From: Arenibacter certesii DSM 19833
GTDB taxonomy: Bacteria > Bacteroidota > Bacteroidia > Flavobacteriales > Flavobacteriaceae
Direction: 5' to 3'
DNA: 64,000 nucleotides
Assembly (NCBI RefSeq): GCF_000429545.1
Contig: NZ_AUCB01000022.1
Coordinates: 1-64,000 of the forward strand
In this document: in pieces, positions 9,544 to 18,400 of the stretch
Position numbering within the stretch: position 1 is the first letter of the stretch
Layout of the letters: each line of letters opens with the position of its first letter
The notes under the pieces: generated by a model
Told to the model about the DNA's origin: nothing
Database searches by the model: none
The model's input: only the letters and a program-made list of their open reading frames with translations
Program-made: the position numbers and the translations under genes

Positions 9544-9783
9544 ATGCCGAATCCGAAAATAAAAAATGAGAAGCAATATCAAGCCTTATTAGTTAAAGGC
9601 TATAGCAAGGAAAAATCCGCTCGTATTGCAAATACGCCAGATGCTGGTAAAAAAGGAGGGGAAGCAAAAAGGTATGAAGAATGGACCAAGCAAGAAATTT
9701 ACCAACAGGCCAGAAATGTTGGAATTGAAGGCCGTTCTAAAATGTCTAAGAAAGAGCTAATACATGCTCTACGAAATAATTGA
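9544..9783 (+). CDS. Small basic protein with DUF7218 and Rho-N-like segments
   Basis: A 79-residue, lysine-rich protein. The N-terminal half (NEKQYQALLVKGYSKEKSAR, then IANTPDAGKKGG) matches the short DUF7218-type sequence seen in many stress-associated small proteins. The C-terminal half (WTKQEIYQQARNVGIEGRSK, then MSKKELIHALR) is a Rho termination factor N-terminal-like helix pair, a SAP-like nucleic-acid-binding fold. It is probably a cytoplasmic DNA- or RNA-binding peptide of unknown role. It stands alone, with AT-rich DNA on both sides. The start is the only ATG giving the motif. Confidence 0.75.
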   Translation: MPNPKIKNEKQYQALLVKGYSKEKSARIANTPDAGKKGGEAKRYEEWTKQEIYQQARNVGIEGRSKMSKKELIHALRNN

Positions 9784-9989
9784 ACCATTTGCATTATTTT
9801 TTACTGAAAGATTAGAGATTTCCTAATGCTTACTCAAATTTTGCATATTCATCTCATTATCACAAATAATATTGCGTGGAAATTAACGTTAAATAGCGTG
9901 TAAAGGTTCCCTATTATTTAGTAACAAATAAGTTGGGATTTTCTTAACTTAGAGTATAAAGTATTTTTTTTCTCACCAACAATAATTAA

Positions 9990-11447
9990 ATGTACGTATC
10001 CGTAAATCGAAAAGATGTTAAATTTTTACCAGATAGTAGTCGCGTAGTCGCTCGTTTTTTCAATAATGGAGAGAAGCGTACAAGCGAACTTATTCAAAGA
10101 GTTCTCTCCCTAGATGAATTATCGGTCACTCGAGAATTAGACCATACGTTACGTGAATTTGCAGGGAGGCATCGTAACATATCTCAGATTTTTCTTCGTC
10201 ATTTCGAGAATCATCGAGCACTTTTAGATCAAATGGAAATTGAGGTTAGTAAGTTTTCTAAGGAAGAAAAGCTACTTATCGGTTCCTATGCAACTATGGA
10301 ATATTCTATAGAATCGGCAGCAATGTTCAATCCGTCAATTATTGAAGATTTTGATCAATCCTTTCTAGCAAAAGGAGAGAAAAGAGTAATTATATCGTTT
10401 CGTGCCACTGGAGAAGGACACTTATCATCGATTGTATTTAGACGCGGTATATTGGATTCCAATAATGATTTTCATCCAAATAAAGTCAGGAACCATATCG
10501 ATATGGCGAAAATAATTCAAAAGAAATCCTATGATAAAGGGCGATTTGTACAGAAGCTTCATGAAATGAAAATTTCTCAAAAACACTCCTCGGATATCAT
10601 GAATGCCTTAACTGATCCATTTGATTACCACGACTTAAAAGCTGCAGTAAACATAATTTTAGAAAATGGTATTAGTACGGATAAGCGATTAGCTTTAGAG
10701 GAGATGACTTGGTTGGTGGACTCTTACTACGATGTGGAATTTAGTTTGGATTCTGACCTTTCAGAAAGAGTGATTTTTCCAATTTCACCGTCAGAGAGCA
10801 AGGGTATAGAAGATGCGAGGTTTGTAAGGTTCACGGATGATGATGGCTCAATTATAGTGTATGCTACTTATACTGCTTATGATGGTCATACCATCTTACC
10901 AAAATTACTATCTACGAAAGATTTTAATACTTTTCGAATTATGCCACTGCACGGAAACGCAGCTCAAAACAAGAACTTTGCGCTATTTCCACAGAAAATA
11001 AATGGAAAGTACGCTGTTCTAGCTAGAGTTGACGGTGTGAACAATTATATCATGTTCTCAGATAGAAACACATTATGGAATAATCCTATCAAAATTCAAG
11101 AGCCTAAATATCCATGGGAATTTACACAAATTGGTAACTGCGGCGTCCCACTTTGGACACCGGAGGGATGGCTCATCATTACCCATGGCGTTGGCCCAAT
11201 GCGAAGGTATTGCATTGGAGCCTCATTATTCGATTTAGACGATCCAACCAAAGAAATTGGAAGACTTTCACAACCTTTGCTCTCTCCTCTAGAGGATGAG
11301 CGAGAGGGTTACGTCCCAAATGTCGTATATTCTTGTGGTTCTTTAATAAATAATGGAAGCCTTGTACTGCCATATGCTGTCTCGGATTATGCTTCCTCTT
11401 ATGCGACTGTAGATATGGATGAGCTACTTCACGCTCTTAAGAAATGA
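9990..11447 (+). CDS. Glycoside hydrolase family 130 (mannoside phosphorylase or mannosidase type)
   Basis: A 485-residue protein whose C-terminal 300 residues form a five-bladed propeller of the GH130 kind. It has the family signature GIEDARFVRF, followed by YATYTAYDG and KNFALFPQKINGKYAVLARV. GH130 enzymes act on beta-mannosides by phosphorolysis or hydrolysis; I cannot tell which from the sequence. The first 200 residues form an extra helical region found in the longer GH130 members. No signal peptide is seen, so it acts in the cytoplasm. It ends three bases from the stop of a convergent GT4 glycosyltransferase, and this gene-pair arrangement suggests one intracellular glycan pathway. Confidence 0.85.
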   Translation: MYVSVNRKDVKFLPDSSRVVARFFNNGEKRTSELIQRVLSLDELSVTRELDHTLREFAGRHRNISQIFLRHFENHRALLDQMEIEVSKFSKEEKLLIGSYATMEYSIESAAMFNPSIIEDFDQSFLAKGEKRVIISFRATGEGHLSSIVFRRGILDSNNDFHPNKVRNHIDMAKIIQKKSYDKGRFVQKLHEMKISQKHSSDIMNALTDPFDYHDLKAAVNIILENGISTDKRLALEEMTWLVDSYYDVEFSLDSDLSERVIFPISPSESKGIEDARFVRFTDDDGSIIVYATYTAYDGHTILPKLLSTKDFNTFRIMPLHGNAAQNKNFALFPQKINGKYAVLARVDGVNNYIMFSDRNTLWNNPIKIQEPKYPWEFTQIGNCGVPLWTPEGWLIITHGVGPMRRYCIGASLFDLDDPTKEIGRLSQPLLSPLEDEREGYVPNVVYSCGSLINNGSLVLPYAVSDYASSYATVDMDELLHALKK

Positions 11448-11450
11448 TAA

Positions 11451-12461
11451 TTAATTAATGGTTAGGGCCTTATACACCTCAATATATTCTTTTATCATGC
11501 GCTTTATACTAAATTTCTCCATGGCATAGGCACGACAGTAATAAATATCAATTTCCTTCAGTTTTCTAACTGCCTGCACCGCTTCTGAAACTGAATTTAC
11601 CAAATAACCGGTTAAACCATCTTCTATAAGTTCGGGCATACTGCCTCGAGAAAAAGCAATTACTGGTGTACCACACATCATAGCTTCAGCCACACTCAAC
11701 CCAAATGGCTCATCAAAAAAAATGGGATGAAGCAGTGCTTTGGCCTTTCCTAATAAGTCATTTCCTACACTCTGATCGACGTTTCCTAAATAAATAACAT
11801 TTTCACCGTCAATTTCTGAGGAAATATGACTTTCAAAGTAATTATGATCCTGTATTAGTCCAGCAATAATAATCGGAAGTCCGGCAGATTGTGCAATTTG
11901 AATAGCTTCCAACGTTCCCTTATTAGGAAGTATACGACCGTAAAATAAAAGATAATCCTCCTTATATTCATTGAACTTAAATGTGGTTTCATCTATTCCG
12001 TGATAGATAGTTCGGGCGTAATCCAATTGGGAATGACGATCCGAATTAGAAATAGAAATATAGGTAGACGATCCATTATACTTTGCATATACAGGAACAA
12101 TCTTTTCAGAAGAAAAACCATGAATCGTAGTAACCATGGGAGTATTTATTAGTTTGGAATAGGTTAATGGAAGAAAGTCATAATGATTGTGTATAATATC
12201 AAAACATTCCGACTTTTCCATTAAATTACTAATGTGTAGGCATTCCCAAACCTTTGCATCAAGGTTACTATTTTCTGCATAGGGATTAGGGCAAACTGCA
12301 TCCAATTTTCCTTTGGTCATTGAATCGGCCGTTGCAAAGAGAGTTACATCATGCCCTTCCTCAACTAATCCCTCAGCAATAGTAGATGCTATTAGCTCCC
12401 ATGGCCCATATTGTCTTGGAGGGGTACGCCATGCAATTGGAGACAAAACTGCAATTCTCAT
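11451..12461 (-). CDS. GT4-family glycosyltransferase
   Basis: A 336-residue retaining glycosyltransferase with a GT-B fold. The N-terminus is MRIAVLSPIAWRTPPRQYGP, with the glycine loop and acceptor site, then EGHDVTLFATADS. The donor half carries YGRILPNKG and the E-x7-E signature EPFGLSVAEAMM near residue 250, followed by GTPVIAFSRGSMPELI. It uses a nucleotide-sugar donor; the sugar cannot be read from the sequence. No membrane segment is present. Its ATG overlaps the stop of the upstream 780-residue glycosyltransferase by one base, so translation is coupled. With the convergent GH130 gene it points to synthesis and turnover of a mannose-containing oligosaccharide (inference). Confidence 0.87.
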   Translation of the reverse strand: MRIAVLSPIAWRTPPRQYGPWELIASTIAEGLVEEGHDVTLFATADSMTKGKLDAVCPNPYAENSNLDAKVWECLHISNLMEKSECFDIIHNHYDFLPLTYSKLINTPMVTTIHGFSSEKIVPVYAKYNGSSTYISISNSDRHSQLDYARTIYHGIDETTFKFNEYKEDYLLFYGRILPNKGTLEAIQIAQSAGLPIIIAGLIQDHNYFESHISSEIDGENVIYLGNVDQSVGNDLLGKAKALLHPIFFDEPFGLSVAEAMMCGTPVIAFSRGSMPELIEDGLTGYLVNSVSEAVQAVRKLKEIDIYYCRAYAMEKFSIKRMIKEYIEVYKALTIN

Positions 12462-14803
12462 TATTCCTCTAAATTTTCGAATGCCATTCTCGCTAATAAA
12501 TAACTTATAGTTGATTCTGCGCCTTGATTTAAATTCACATTAGTTTTTTCGAGTCCGTCATGACACCCTCCTGTGGAAGGGTTATAAATAATTAATCCAA
12601 GAGGATTTTTACCCATAAACCAGTTAAAGGCATTTTCCATTAGCTCATGATAACCATTCTCTGGAAATAGCTTATGGAAATACCGTAGGGCTAGAATTGT
12701 ATAGGCAACGTCTATAGGTTGTTCCCCTCCTTTAAATTCCTTACATAAAGGCTCTCCCTTTCTATGCCAATTTTGATTTGATATCACCGAAATAGTATCA
12801 TCTACAAAAATTTTGGATAATAAGAAATTGAATGATTTTTTTGCAATTTTTCGGTATTCGGGTTTTAGGGTCATCGAATAAGCCATTAACAAGGAATGGG
12901 GAAGAACACTATTTCCATATGTAAGGTAACTTTCATACCAATGCCAATCTTCTTCAGATTCATGTTTATAGATCTCAACCAGTCGATTTGCATAATTTAT
13001 AACCTTTTCATTAATACATTCTCTTTCTTCAAATTTGTTGTAGAAATAAAGTCCTTTAATGATAAAAGCAATGGCTCTAGGTGAATGTGCTGTCTCCAAT
13101 GCCTCTACGGCATGTTTAAAAACAAATATCGCTTTATCACGTATATATTTAAATTCCTCAGGTAAACGCCAGGAAATATAAATTACATATCCTAAAGCCC
13201 AAATAGCCCTCCCGCATGCATCTTCTAAATTAACAGTTTCATTCTGATCAGTAAATTGATACTCTTTGTCAACATAGTTTAAAAATCTACAATCGTGGCG
13301 AAAGCAACAGAATACAAAGTTAAAATAGGTTTTAATATATTTCAGATCGGATGAATCGCCCGTCAGCTCGTAATGTTTACATATTGCAATTAATGCGCGT
13401 GCATTGTCATCTAGGGTATAACCACTTTCAATATCTGGTTGGTTTATTCTAGAGAATTGAATAATCCCAATATTGGTGGTCATATTTTTAATGTGTTTTA
13501 AGTCAATGGGAGGCTTTCTAAACTTCAACTTCACCGGCATTTGTAAAGCTTTGGTAAATACCTGTGCATGCGCTATGGCAGCGTTTTCCCAAGCTGAAAT
13601 TAAAGAAGTATGCAATCCATTTAAACTCATTTGAGATCTCTTAGCATCATTGTTTAATAAATCTATTACCGCTGCCTGTAGCTGATCGGAATTCTCAAAA
13701 TCAAACAGGGATCCCGCACCATTTTTCAAAACCTCAACCGCATGAGGAATAGGTGTTGAAATAATTGGACACCCACTACTTAGAGCATAGGCAAAGGTTC
13801 CGCTGACAGCTTGATAAGGGTCCTTAGAGGTAAATAGGTAAATGTCTGTAAGTTTTAAATACTCCAATAGGTCTGCGATAGGTATAAACTGATCAACGAA
13901 ACGAACATGATTACCTATGCCCAGGGCAGCTACTCTATCTTTTAAAAAATTCCGATATGTTTCTCCACTTTCCTTCACTAAATTAGGGTGGGTTCTACCA
14001 AGAATTAAAAAGACTGCCTCGGGAAAGCGCTTGATAATTTGAGGTAGGGCATGCAAAGTAGTTTCAATGCTCTTACCGGGACCAAGTAGTCCAAAGGTAG
14101 ATAACACTGTTTTCCCTTCTAGATTATGTTTTTCCTTTAAGGTTTCTTTATTCCCATATGCAGTTAGATGCGTGCCATGGGAAATTACATTAATCTTACC
14201 CTTTGGAATATTATAATGATCCTCCAAGGTCTTTGAAGCGGACTGTGTCATTACGATGATTTGCGATGAAAGACTGGAGATTTTTAATACTTTTTCCCTT
14301 AATTCTGTTGTTGGATTAGGTAGTACCGTATGATACGTTATTACGATAGGTTTGTTCAAAGATTCTAAAAAATCATAAAATGATTTTTCATTATTACTAA
14401 AGAGGCCAAACTCATGCTGAATTACCACCAAACCTATCCTAGTGTTATTATTTATTTGCTGAGCAACTTTTAAAAAATCCAGGGTTAAATCTGTATTTAA
14501 AATGGATTCCACTTCTTCAGTGTATTGATGATTTGATGAGCGAGATTCCAAAGGATAAATTATTAATTTAAACGTATCTATAAACTTATCCGTAAGTGCA
14601 TTAAGTAGATCCTTGGAATAAGTTGCTATTCCACACTCCCGAGGGGGGTAAGAGGTTAAACAGACGATCTCAGTCAACTCTTTCTCCTCCTTCACTGGGG
14701 TTACCGTCTTGGTACTCCTAAAATCGATATGCGTCTGAACTGGATATTTTCTAGATCTAATCAGATTATCGTACTTTATATTAATAGCTACACTTTTTTC
14801 CAT
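12461..14803 (-). CDS. GT4-type glycosyltransferase fused to a helical (alpha/alpha)6-like domain
   Basis: A 780-residue two-domain protein. Residues about 45-410 are a GT-B glycosyltransferase (TSYPPRECGIATYSKDLLNA, later STFGLLGPGKSIETTLHALP and FLILGRTHPNL). The usual E-x7-E donor motif is not obvious: the region reads SKDPYQAVSGTFAYALSSG. Residues about 430-780 are helical and repeat-like (DNARALIAICKHYE, WHWYESYLTYGNSVLPH, LNQGAESTISYLLAR), resembling (alpha/alpha)6 barrels of glycan-acting proteins. The end of the domain has a conserved STGGCHDG segment. The same two-domain design occurs in other Bacteroidota next to GH130 genes. It starts the two-gene unit and overlaps the following GT4 gene by one base. 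No signal peptide is seen. Substrate unknown. Confidence 0.83.
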   Translation of the reverse strand: MEKSVAINIKYDNLIRSRKYPVQTHIDFRSTKTVTPVKEEKELTEIVCLTSYPPRECGIATYSKDLLNALTDKFIDTFKLIIYPLESRSSNHQYTEEVESILNTDLTLDFLKVAQQINNNTRIGLVVIQHEFGLFSNNEKSFYDFLESLNKPIVITYHTVLPNPTTELREKVLKISSLSSQIIVMTQSASKTLEDHYNIPKGKINVISHGTHLTAYGNKETLKEKHNLEGKTVLSTFGLLGPGKSIETTLHALPQIIKRFPEAVFLILGRTHPNLVKESGETYRNFLKDRVAALGIGNHVRFVDQFIPIADLLEYLKLTDIYLFTSKDPYQAVSGTFAYALSSGCPIISTPIPHAVEVLKNGAGSLFDFENSDQLQAAVIDLLNNDAKRSQMSLNGLHTSLISAWENAAIAHAQVFTKALQMPVKLKFRKPPIDLKHIKNMTTNIGIIQFSRINQPDIESGYTLDDNARALIAICKHYELTGDSSDLKYIKTYFNFVFCCFRHDCRFLNYVDKEYQFTDQNETVNLEDACGRAIWALGYVIYISWRLPEEFKYIRDKAIFVFKHAVEALETAHSPRAIAFIIKGLYFYNKFEERECINEKVINYANRLVEIYKHESEEDWHWYESYLTYGNSVLPHSLLMAYSMTLKPEYRKIAKKSFNFLLSKIFVDDTISVISNQNWHRKGEPLCKEFKGGEQPIDVAYTILALRYFHKLFPENGYHELMENAFNWFMGKNPLGLIIYNPSTGGCHDGLEKTNVNLNQGAESTISYLLARMAFENLEE

Positions 14804-15208
14804 AGTCTTATTTTTTAAAAAATGCCAATCAAAATAATTAAATCGCAGTCAATTGAACCTACATTTACCGTCCTTCAAATCAGACTCTTATATATTATCT
14901 AAAAATATCGGTTAACCACATAGCCAATTAATACAATCGATATTATTTATAGCACAATTGGATTTATGAATTTGTAAAGTGAGAATGCGGGATTTACTCT
15001 TTTTAAATCGGTATAATAGATATAAAATTGATGCTGTATTTTCTCTTCTACATCCTATTTCAATTCTCAGCAATTATCCTTCATAGTATATACGTGGTAT
15101 AAAACTCCATCAGTGAGCTCAAACAAAATTATAACTAACTCGTTCGCATAATATTTACCCCAAAATTTTATAAATCAGCTTTTTATTACTATATTTATAC
15201 TATCATAT
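14804..15208. other. Gene-free stretch, 405 bases
   Basis: AT-rich leader region of the divergent glycosyltransferase unit and of the riboswitch that follows. I see no coding potential or clear repeat. Confidence 0.4.
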
Positions 15209-15283
15209 TTCGAGGTGCTGTTGTAATAAGTGGCTGAGATTATACTCGTTGAACTAATCAGTTAATTCTGAGAAAGGAAAATA
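15209..15283 (+). promoter_or_regulatory. TPP riboswitch (THI element), degenerate and without a thiamine gene
   Basis: The stretch contains, in order and with normal spacing, GAGGTGC (15212-15218), GGCTGAGAT (15232-15240), ACTCGTTGAAC and ATCAGTTAATTCTGAG, then AAAGGAAA. This follows the THI-box consensus GGGGTGC / CTGAGA / ACCCxTTGAACCTGATCAGGTTAAT / CTGCGxAGGGAA. The P5 hairpin CAG-TTAATT-CTG is kept, and CGAG can pair with CTCG in P2. Several invariant bases differ (GAACTAATC for GAACCTGATC, GAGAAAGG for GCGNAGGG), so ligand binding may be lost. Downstream are a terminator-like hairpin and a broken DUF2383 gene, not a thi gene. Confidence 0.7.
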
Positions 15284-15290
15284 TGATGGC

Positions 15291-15340
15291 AAAGGGAACT
15301 AGAAACCTATTACTGTGTTTTTGTTCCCTTTGTTTATTTT
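15291..15340 (+). terminator. Terminator hairpin downstream of the riboswitch
   Basis: AAAGGGAAC (15291-15299) pairs perfectly with GTTCCCTTT (15323-15331) and is followed by GTTTATTTT. The position eight bases after the aptamer fits an attenuator (expression platform) of the TPP riboswitch. It could alternatively be a plain terminator. Confidence 0.6.
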
Positions 15341-15464
15341 ATCCACCTTTATAAATTGAAATGCTTTACTTACTATTTCCGATTTCAAAGTCAACTGTTC
15401 CTTTATTAGAGACCTTTTTAAATTTATACTTAATAATTTGATCCTCTTAAAAACACCTTGCTTT

Positions 15465-15929
15465 ATGTTGACTAATGATGATATAATAGGAGAAAAACTT
15501 TCACATCTTTTAAAAATAAACTCAGATGGGGAAAATGTTTTTAAGAATGCTGCTGTTTGGGCAACAGCAAAATCGCTTATTGCATGGTTAGAACAGAAGA
15601 TCATAGAACAAAGCGTATGTAGAAGTGAATTGCAAATGGAAATTAAGTTATTAAATTTTAAGTACGATGATGTGAAATCTTCAAATAGCTATTTACCTCG
15701 AATAGGGACGGATATAATGACAACTTATTCGAAGGACAAGGACAAAATGGTAATTAAAGAAGTAATACGTTGGTAAGAAAAAGTATTAACTGCATATAAT
15801 GAAATACTTCAGGAAACTAATATTCCACCGAAAACTGAAGATATTCTAAAGTCGCATCGCACAAAAATTGAACACGACCTGCATGTTTTGAAAACATTAG
15901 ACCATATTGAGTTTCAGGAGGAATCTTAA
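15465..15929 (+). pseudogene. DUF2383 (PA2169-type four-helix) gene broken by an in-frame stop
   Basis: The frame from ATG 15465 gives MLTNDDIIGEKLSHLL and then EKIxxx-like helix segments ending KEVIRW at a TAA (15774-15776). The same frame continues after the stop with EKVLTAYNEILQETNIPP and SHRTKIEHDLHVLKTL up to TAA 15927-15929. The two halves align with the intact paralogue at 56387-56836: KEVIRW-stop-EK against EEAIRGDKA, and YNEILQETNIPP against YNEILADTHVPP. The middle of the broken copy is also shorter and diverged. The family is a ferritin-like four-helix bundle of unknown role, common among stress proteins. An earlier ATG at 15438 is possible. Confidence 0.72.
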
Positions 15930-16030
15930 TAAGAATACTTATTATACAGACTATTCAAATGCTGGATTATTTCCCGATATAAGGATATAATCCAAATTAT
16001 TTTTATTTTTGTGTTTTCTTATAATTATTC

Positions 16031-16912
16031 ATGCGACAAAATATCTTTAATGATTATGCGAAAAATGCTTCCGTACATAATCATATAGACTGGAACCATT
16101 TTGACAGACTCCCATCCAGACCTGGAATCTATAAGTTTCAAGATAAAGCGGGTCATACTGTATATGTAGGAAAAGCAAAAAATATAAAAAAAAGAGTATT
16201 GAGTCACTTTAGATGTAAGTCGGAAAAAGAAACTCTTCTTTGCCATGACACGTATTCTATCGATTTTGAACTTACTGGTAATGAACTTGTCGCCTTATTG
16301 TTAGAGGCCGACCTAATAAAAAAATTATTGCCAAAATATAATACGATACAAAAGCACCATCGAACTGCGTTTCATATTGTAAATCATTATAATAAGGCGG
16401 GGATCTTACAACTAGATATAGAAATAAAACCTATCCTTAACGAACCAACTGAAGTTTTCTACACCAAAGGAGCTGCAAAATCAAAGTTAGAATCATTATG
16501 TGAACAACATACTCTATGTCCAAAGTTTAGTGGTCTTCAACGAGGAAAAGGAAAATGTTCCAATATAAAATTTCCTAGTTGTACTGGTATTTGCAGTGGC
16601 GATGAGGAAATTTACAATTATAATGAAAGGGTGTATAAGGCTATTGATTCTTTACACCAGAACGCAAGCAGTTATATTATTTTAGAGAGGGGAAGATCTT
16701 CGTACGAACAATGTGTTGTTTTAATCTTGGAAGGGGTGTATCGAGGTTTTGGATATATAGATAATTCACAACAAATTTCCCATATCGATGAAATACTGGA
16801 TTTAATCCAACCAAGAAAGAATAGTTACCATACCTCATCAATTATCACAAAGTACACCAAGAACAATACGAAACGGGTTCACTATTTAACACCTGAAAAC
16901 AATAAATCATAG
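16031..16912 (+). CDS. UvrC-type GIY-YIG nuclease, without exonuclease domain
   Basis: A 293-residue protein. Residues 20-105 are a GIY-YIG nuclease domain of the UvrC/Cho kind: RPGIYKFQDKAGHTVYVGKA with Lys-Arg-rich continuation, then the catalytic-Glu region ELTGNELVALLLEADLIKKL. A cysteine cluster around residues 154-200 (CEQHTLCPKF, GKCSN, CTGICSG) matches the insert found in flavobacterial DnaQ-GIY-YIG fusion proteins. Those proteins carry an N-terminal 3'-5' exonuclease of about 170 residues that is absent here, and no remnant is visible upstream. The product probably nicks damaged or branched DNA as a Cho-like nuclease. A decayed uvrA piece lies 3 kb downstream. Confidence 0.8.
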   Translation: MRQNIFNDYAKNASVHNHIDWNHFDRLPSRPGIYKFQDKAGHTVYVGKAKNIKKRVLSHFRCKSEKETLLCHDTYSIDFELTGNELVALLLEADLIKKLLPKYNTIQKHHRTAFHIVNHYNKAGILQLDIEIKPILNEPTEVFYTKGAAKSKLESLCEQHTLCPKFSGLQRGKGKCSNIKFPSCTGICSGDEEIYNYNERVYKAIDSLHQNASSYIILERGRSSYEQCVVLILEGVYRGFGYIDNSQQISHIDEILDLIQPRKNSYHTSSIITKYTKNNTKRVHYLTPENNKS

Positions 16913-17281
16913 TTGAGCCACTAAATTTTTAAATACGTATAGAAACGGAAAAATTATATTATCTAGTTCCATTCTGATCAAAAAAACATTGTAAAGTCAA
17001 TGTTCCACAATATCAGGAGTACCATATTGCTATTCCTATTTTTCGTCCTACGCGAAAAGCTTTTAATCAAAGTAATAATAAACTATAGTTTAGCCCAATA
17101 GCTAATTTAAAATTTAAACCCAGATACAACCAAGTCTCAATCAATTACAGGATTTACAGAATGTCAATTGGCTTAAAAATTTGAAAAAAGTAATCTGTGG
17201 GGCCCCTATTATTTAAAACAACATAGATAATAAAATAAGGTTATATGAAATGCATTTTACTGCAACTTATGAATTGGATTA
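16913..17281. other. Gene-free stretch, 369 bases
   Basis: AT-rich spacer between two convergent genes. I see no open frame with protein character, no RNA gene and no strong terminator. Confidence 0.4.
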
Positions 17282-18190
17282 TTAAATATTCCCATAAAAA
17301 CTTAAAGCACTTGGGAGAATTTCAATTTTAACTTTGTCTCCCGAATAATCGTTTATTAAATTATCGTCTACATGCATTTTACTACCTCCCCATTTAAGTT
17401 TAACATCTTTTACCCTTATGGTTTTAACAAATTTGCTCAAACTTAAATTATCCGATTTACCATTAATTATTTCCTTGAGGTAATTTTTAAGTTCCTCCTT
17501 ATTTTGATGAGGTATGAGTACCAATTCAAAATTCCCGTCACTAGGGTTTGCATATGGAGCAAGTTTAATATTTGGACCCATGTATTGGGTATTCATTAAT
17601 TCTACTAATAGGAATTTACCTTTAATTGTTATTCCGTTCGTATTTATTGTCGTTTTTTGCGACTCAAACTCATCTACAATTTTTAACAATACCTGTACTG
17701 CCTTCTTTAGCTCCTCATTAGGAGCTAATTCCTTATTATTATATTTTTTCATTTCATGGATTAACTGCGGAAAGATTCCGAAACCAACACTTTCCAGAAA
17801 GAAGCCATCATGCGCTGATCCTTTAACTCGACCGTAATCAAAATTGATTAAACTTCTTTTTGCATCTAACGTATGCCCCTCTAAAACCGTAGGGATTTTT
17901 AAGGTCCTTGCTACGTTATTGGCAGTTCCCAAAGGCAAAAGGTGGATAGGAATAGATTTATCTTTTATAGTTTTCAATAATCTTTCTGCCAGTTTATGAA
18001 CCGTTCCATCGCCTCCTGCTAAAAATATGGCGTCTGCCTTATATGGATTAAAATTTTTCCAGTCCTCAGGATTCTTTGTGGATATATAATCTGCTGAATA
18101 TCCGGCTTCCTTGACAATTTCCATTAATTTCTTTTTACCATGGGCGCCTTTTCCGGCGGAAGGATTGTGAACAAGCTGGGCAGTTTTCAT
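17282..18190 (-). CDS. Diacylglycerol/lipid kinase family protein (YegS/BmrU type)
   Basis: A 302-residue protein of the DAGK catalytic fold. It has the nucleotide loop LVHNPSAGKG (6-15) and the signature FLAGGDGTVHKLAERL with GGDGT at 59-63, then LGTANNVARTL. The second beta-rich domain follows from about residue 120 (FLLVELMNTQYMGPNIKLAP, and DNLINDYSGD). These enzymes phosphorylate diacylglycerol, sphingoid bases or phosphatidylglycerol with ATP at the inner membrane surface; the substrate is not readable from the sequence. The length is normal for the family. It is a single gene, divergent from surE with about 210 bases between them. Confidence 0.88.
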   Translation of the reverse strand: MKTAQLVHNPSAGKGAHGKKKLMEIVKEAGYSADYISTKNPEDWKNFNPYKADAIFLAGGDGTVHKLAERLLKTIKDKSIPIHLLPLGTANNVARTLKIPTVLEGHTLDAKRSLINFDYGRVKGSAHDGFFLESVGFGIFPQLIHEMKKYNNKELAPNEELKKAVQVLLKIVDEFESQKTTINTNGITIKGKFLLVELMNTQYMGPNIKLAPYANPSDGNFELVLIPHQNKEELKNYLKEIINGKSDNLSLSKFVKTIRVKDVKLKWGGSKMHVDDNLINDYSGDKVKIEILPSALSFYGNI

Positions 18191-18342
18191 AATAGTATAC
18201 TTTAATTGTTTTTCTAATGAAGATATTACAAAGGAAAATATAAATGCCCTGAAATATAATCAGTTTAGTTATTGCATTAACAATTTCTGTGAATGCGATC
18301 ATTTTATTATGTAGTAATTCCATGGTAACTTTAAAATCTATA

Positions 18343-18350
18343 TATTTTTG
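18343..18350 (+). promoter_or_regulatory. Candidate promoter -7 box for surE
   Basis: TATTTTTG fits the Bacteroidota -7 consensus TAnnTTTG and lies 50 bases before the surE ATG. No clear -33 TTTG is seen, so this is tentative. Confidence 0.3.
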
Positions 18351-18400
18351 TATAACCACCCTTATATGAGAAAATTATCACAATAATTAAACTGAGAAAC

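Noticed and set aside
15299-15604. 101-residue minus ORF
   Set aside because: It is antisense to the riboswitch hairpin and the broken DUF2383 gene, which accounts for the sequence.
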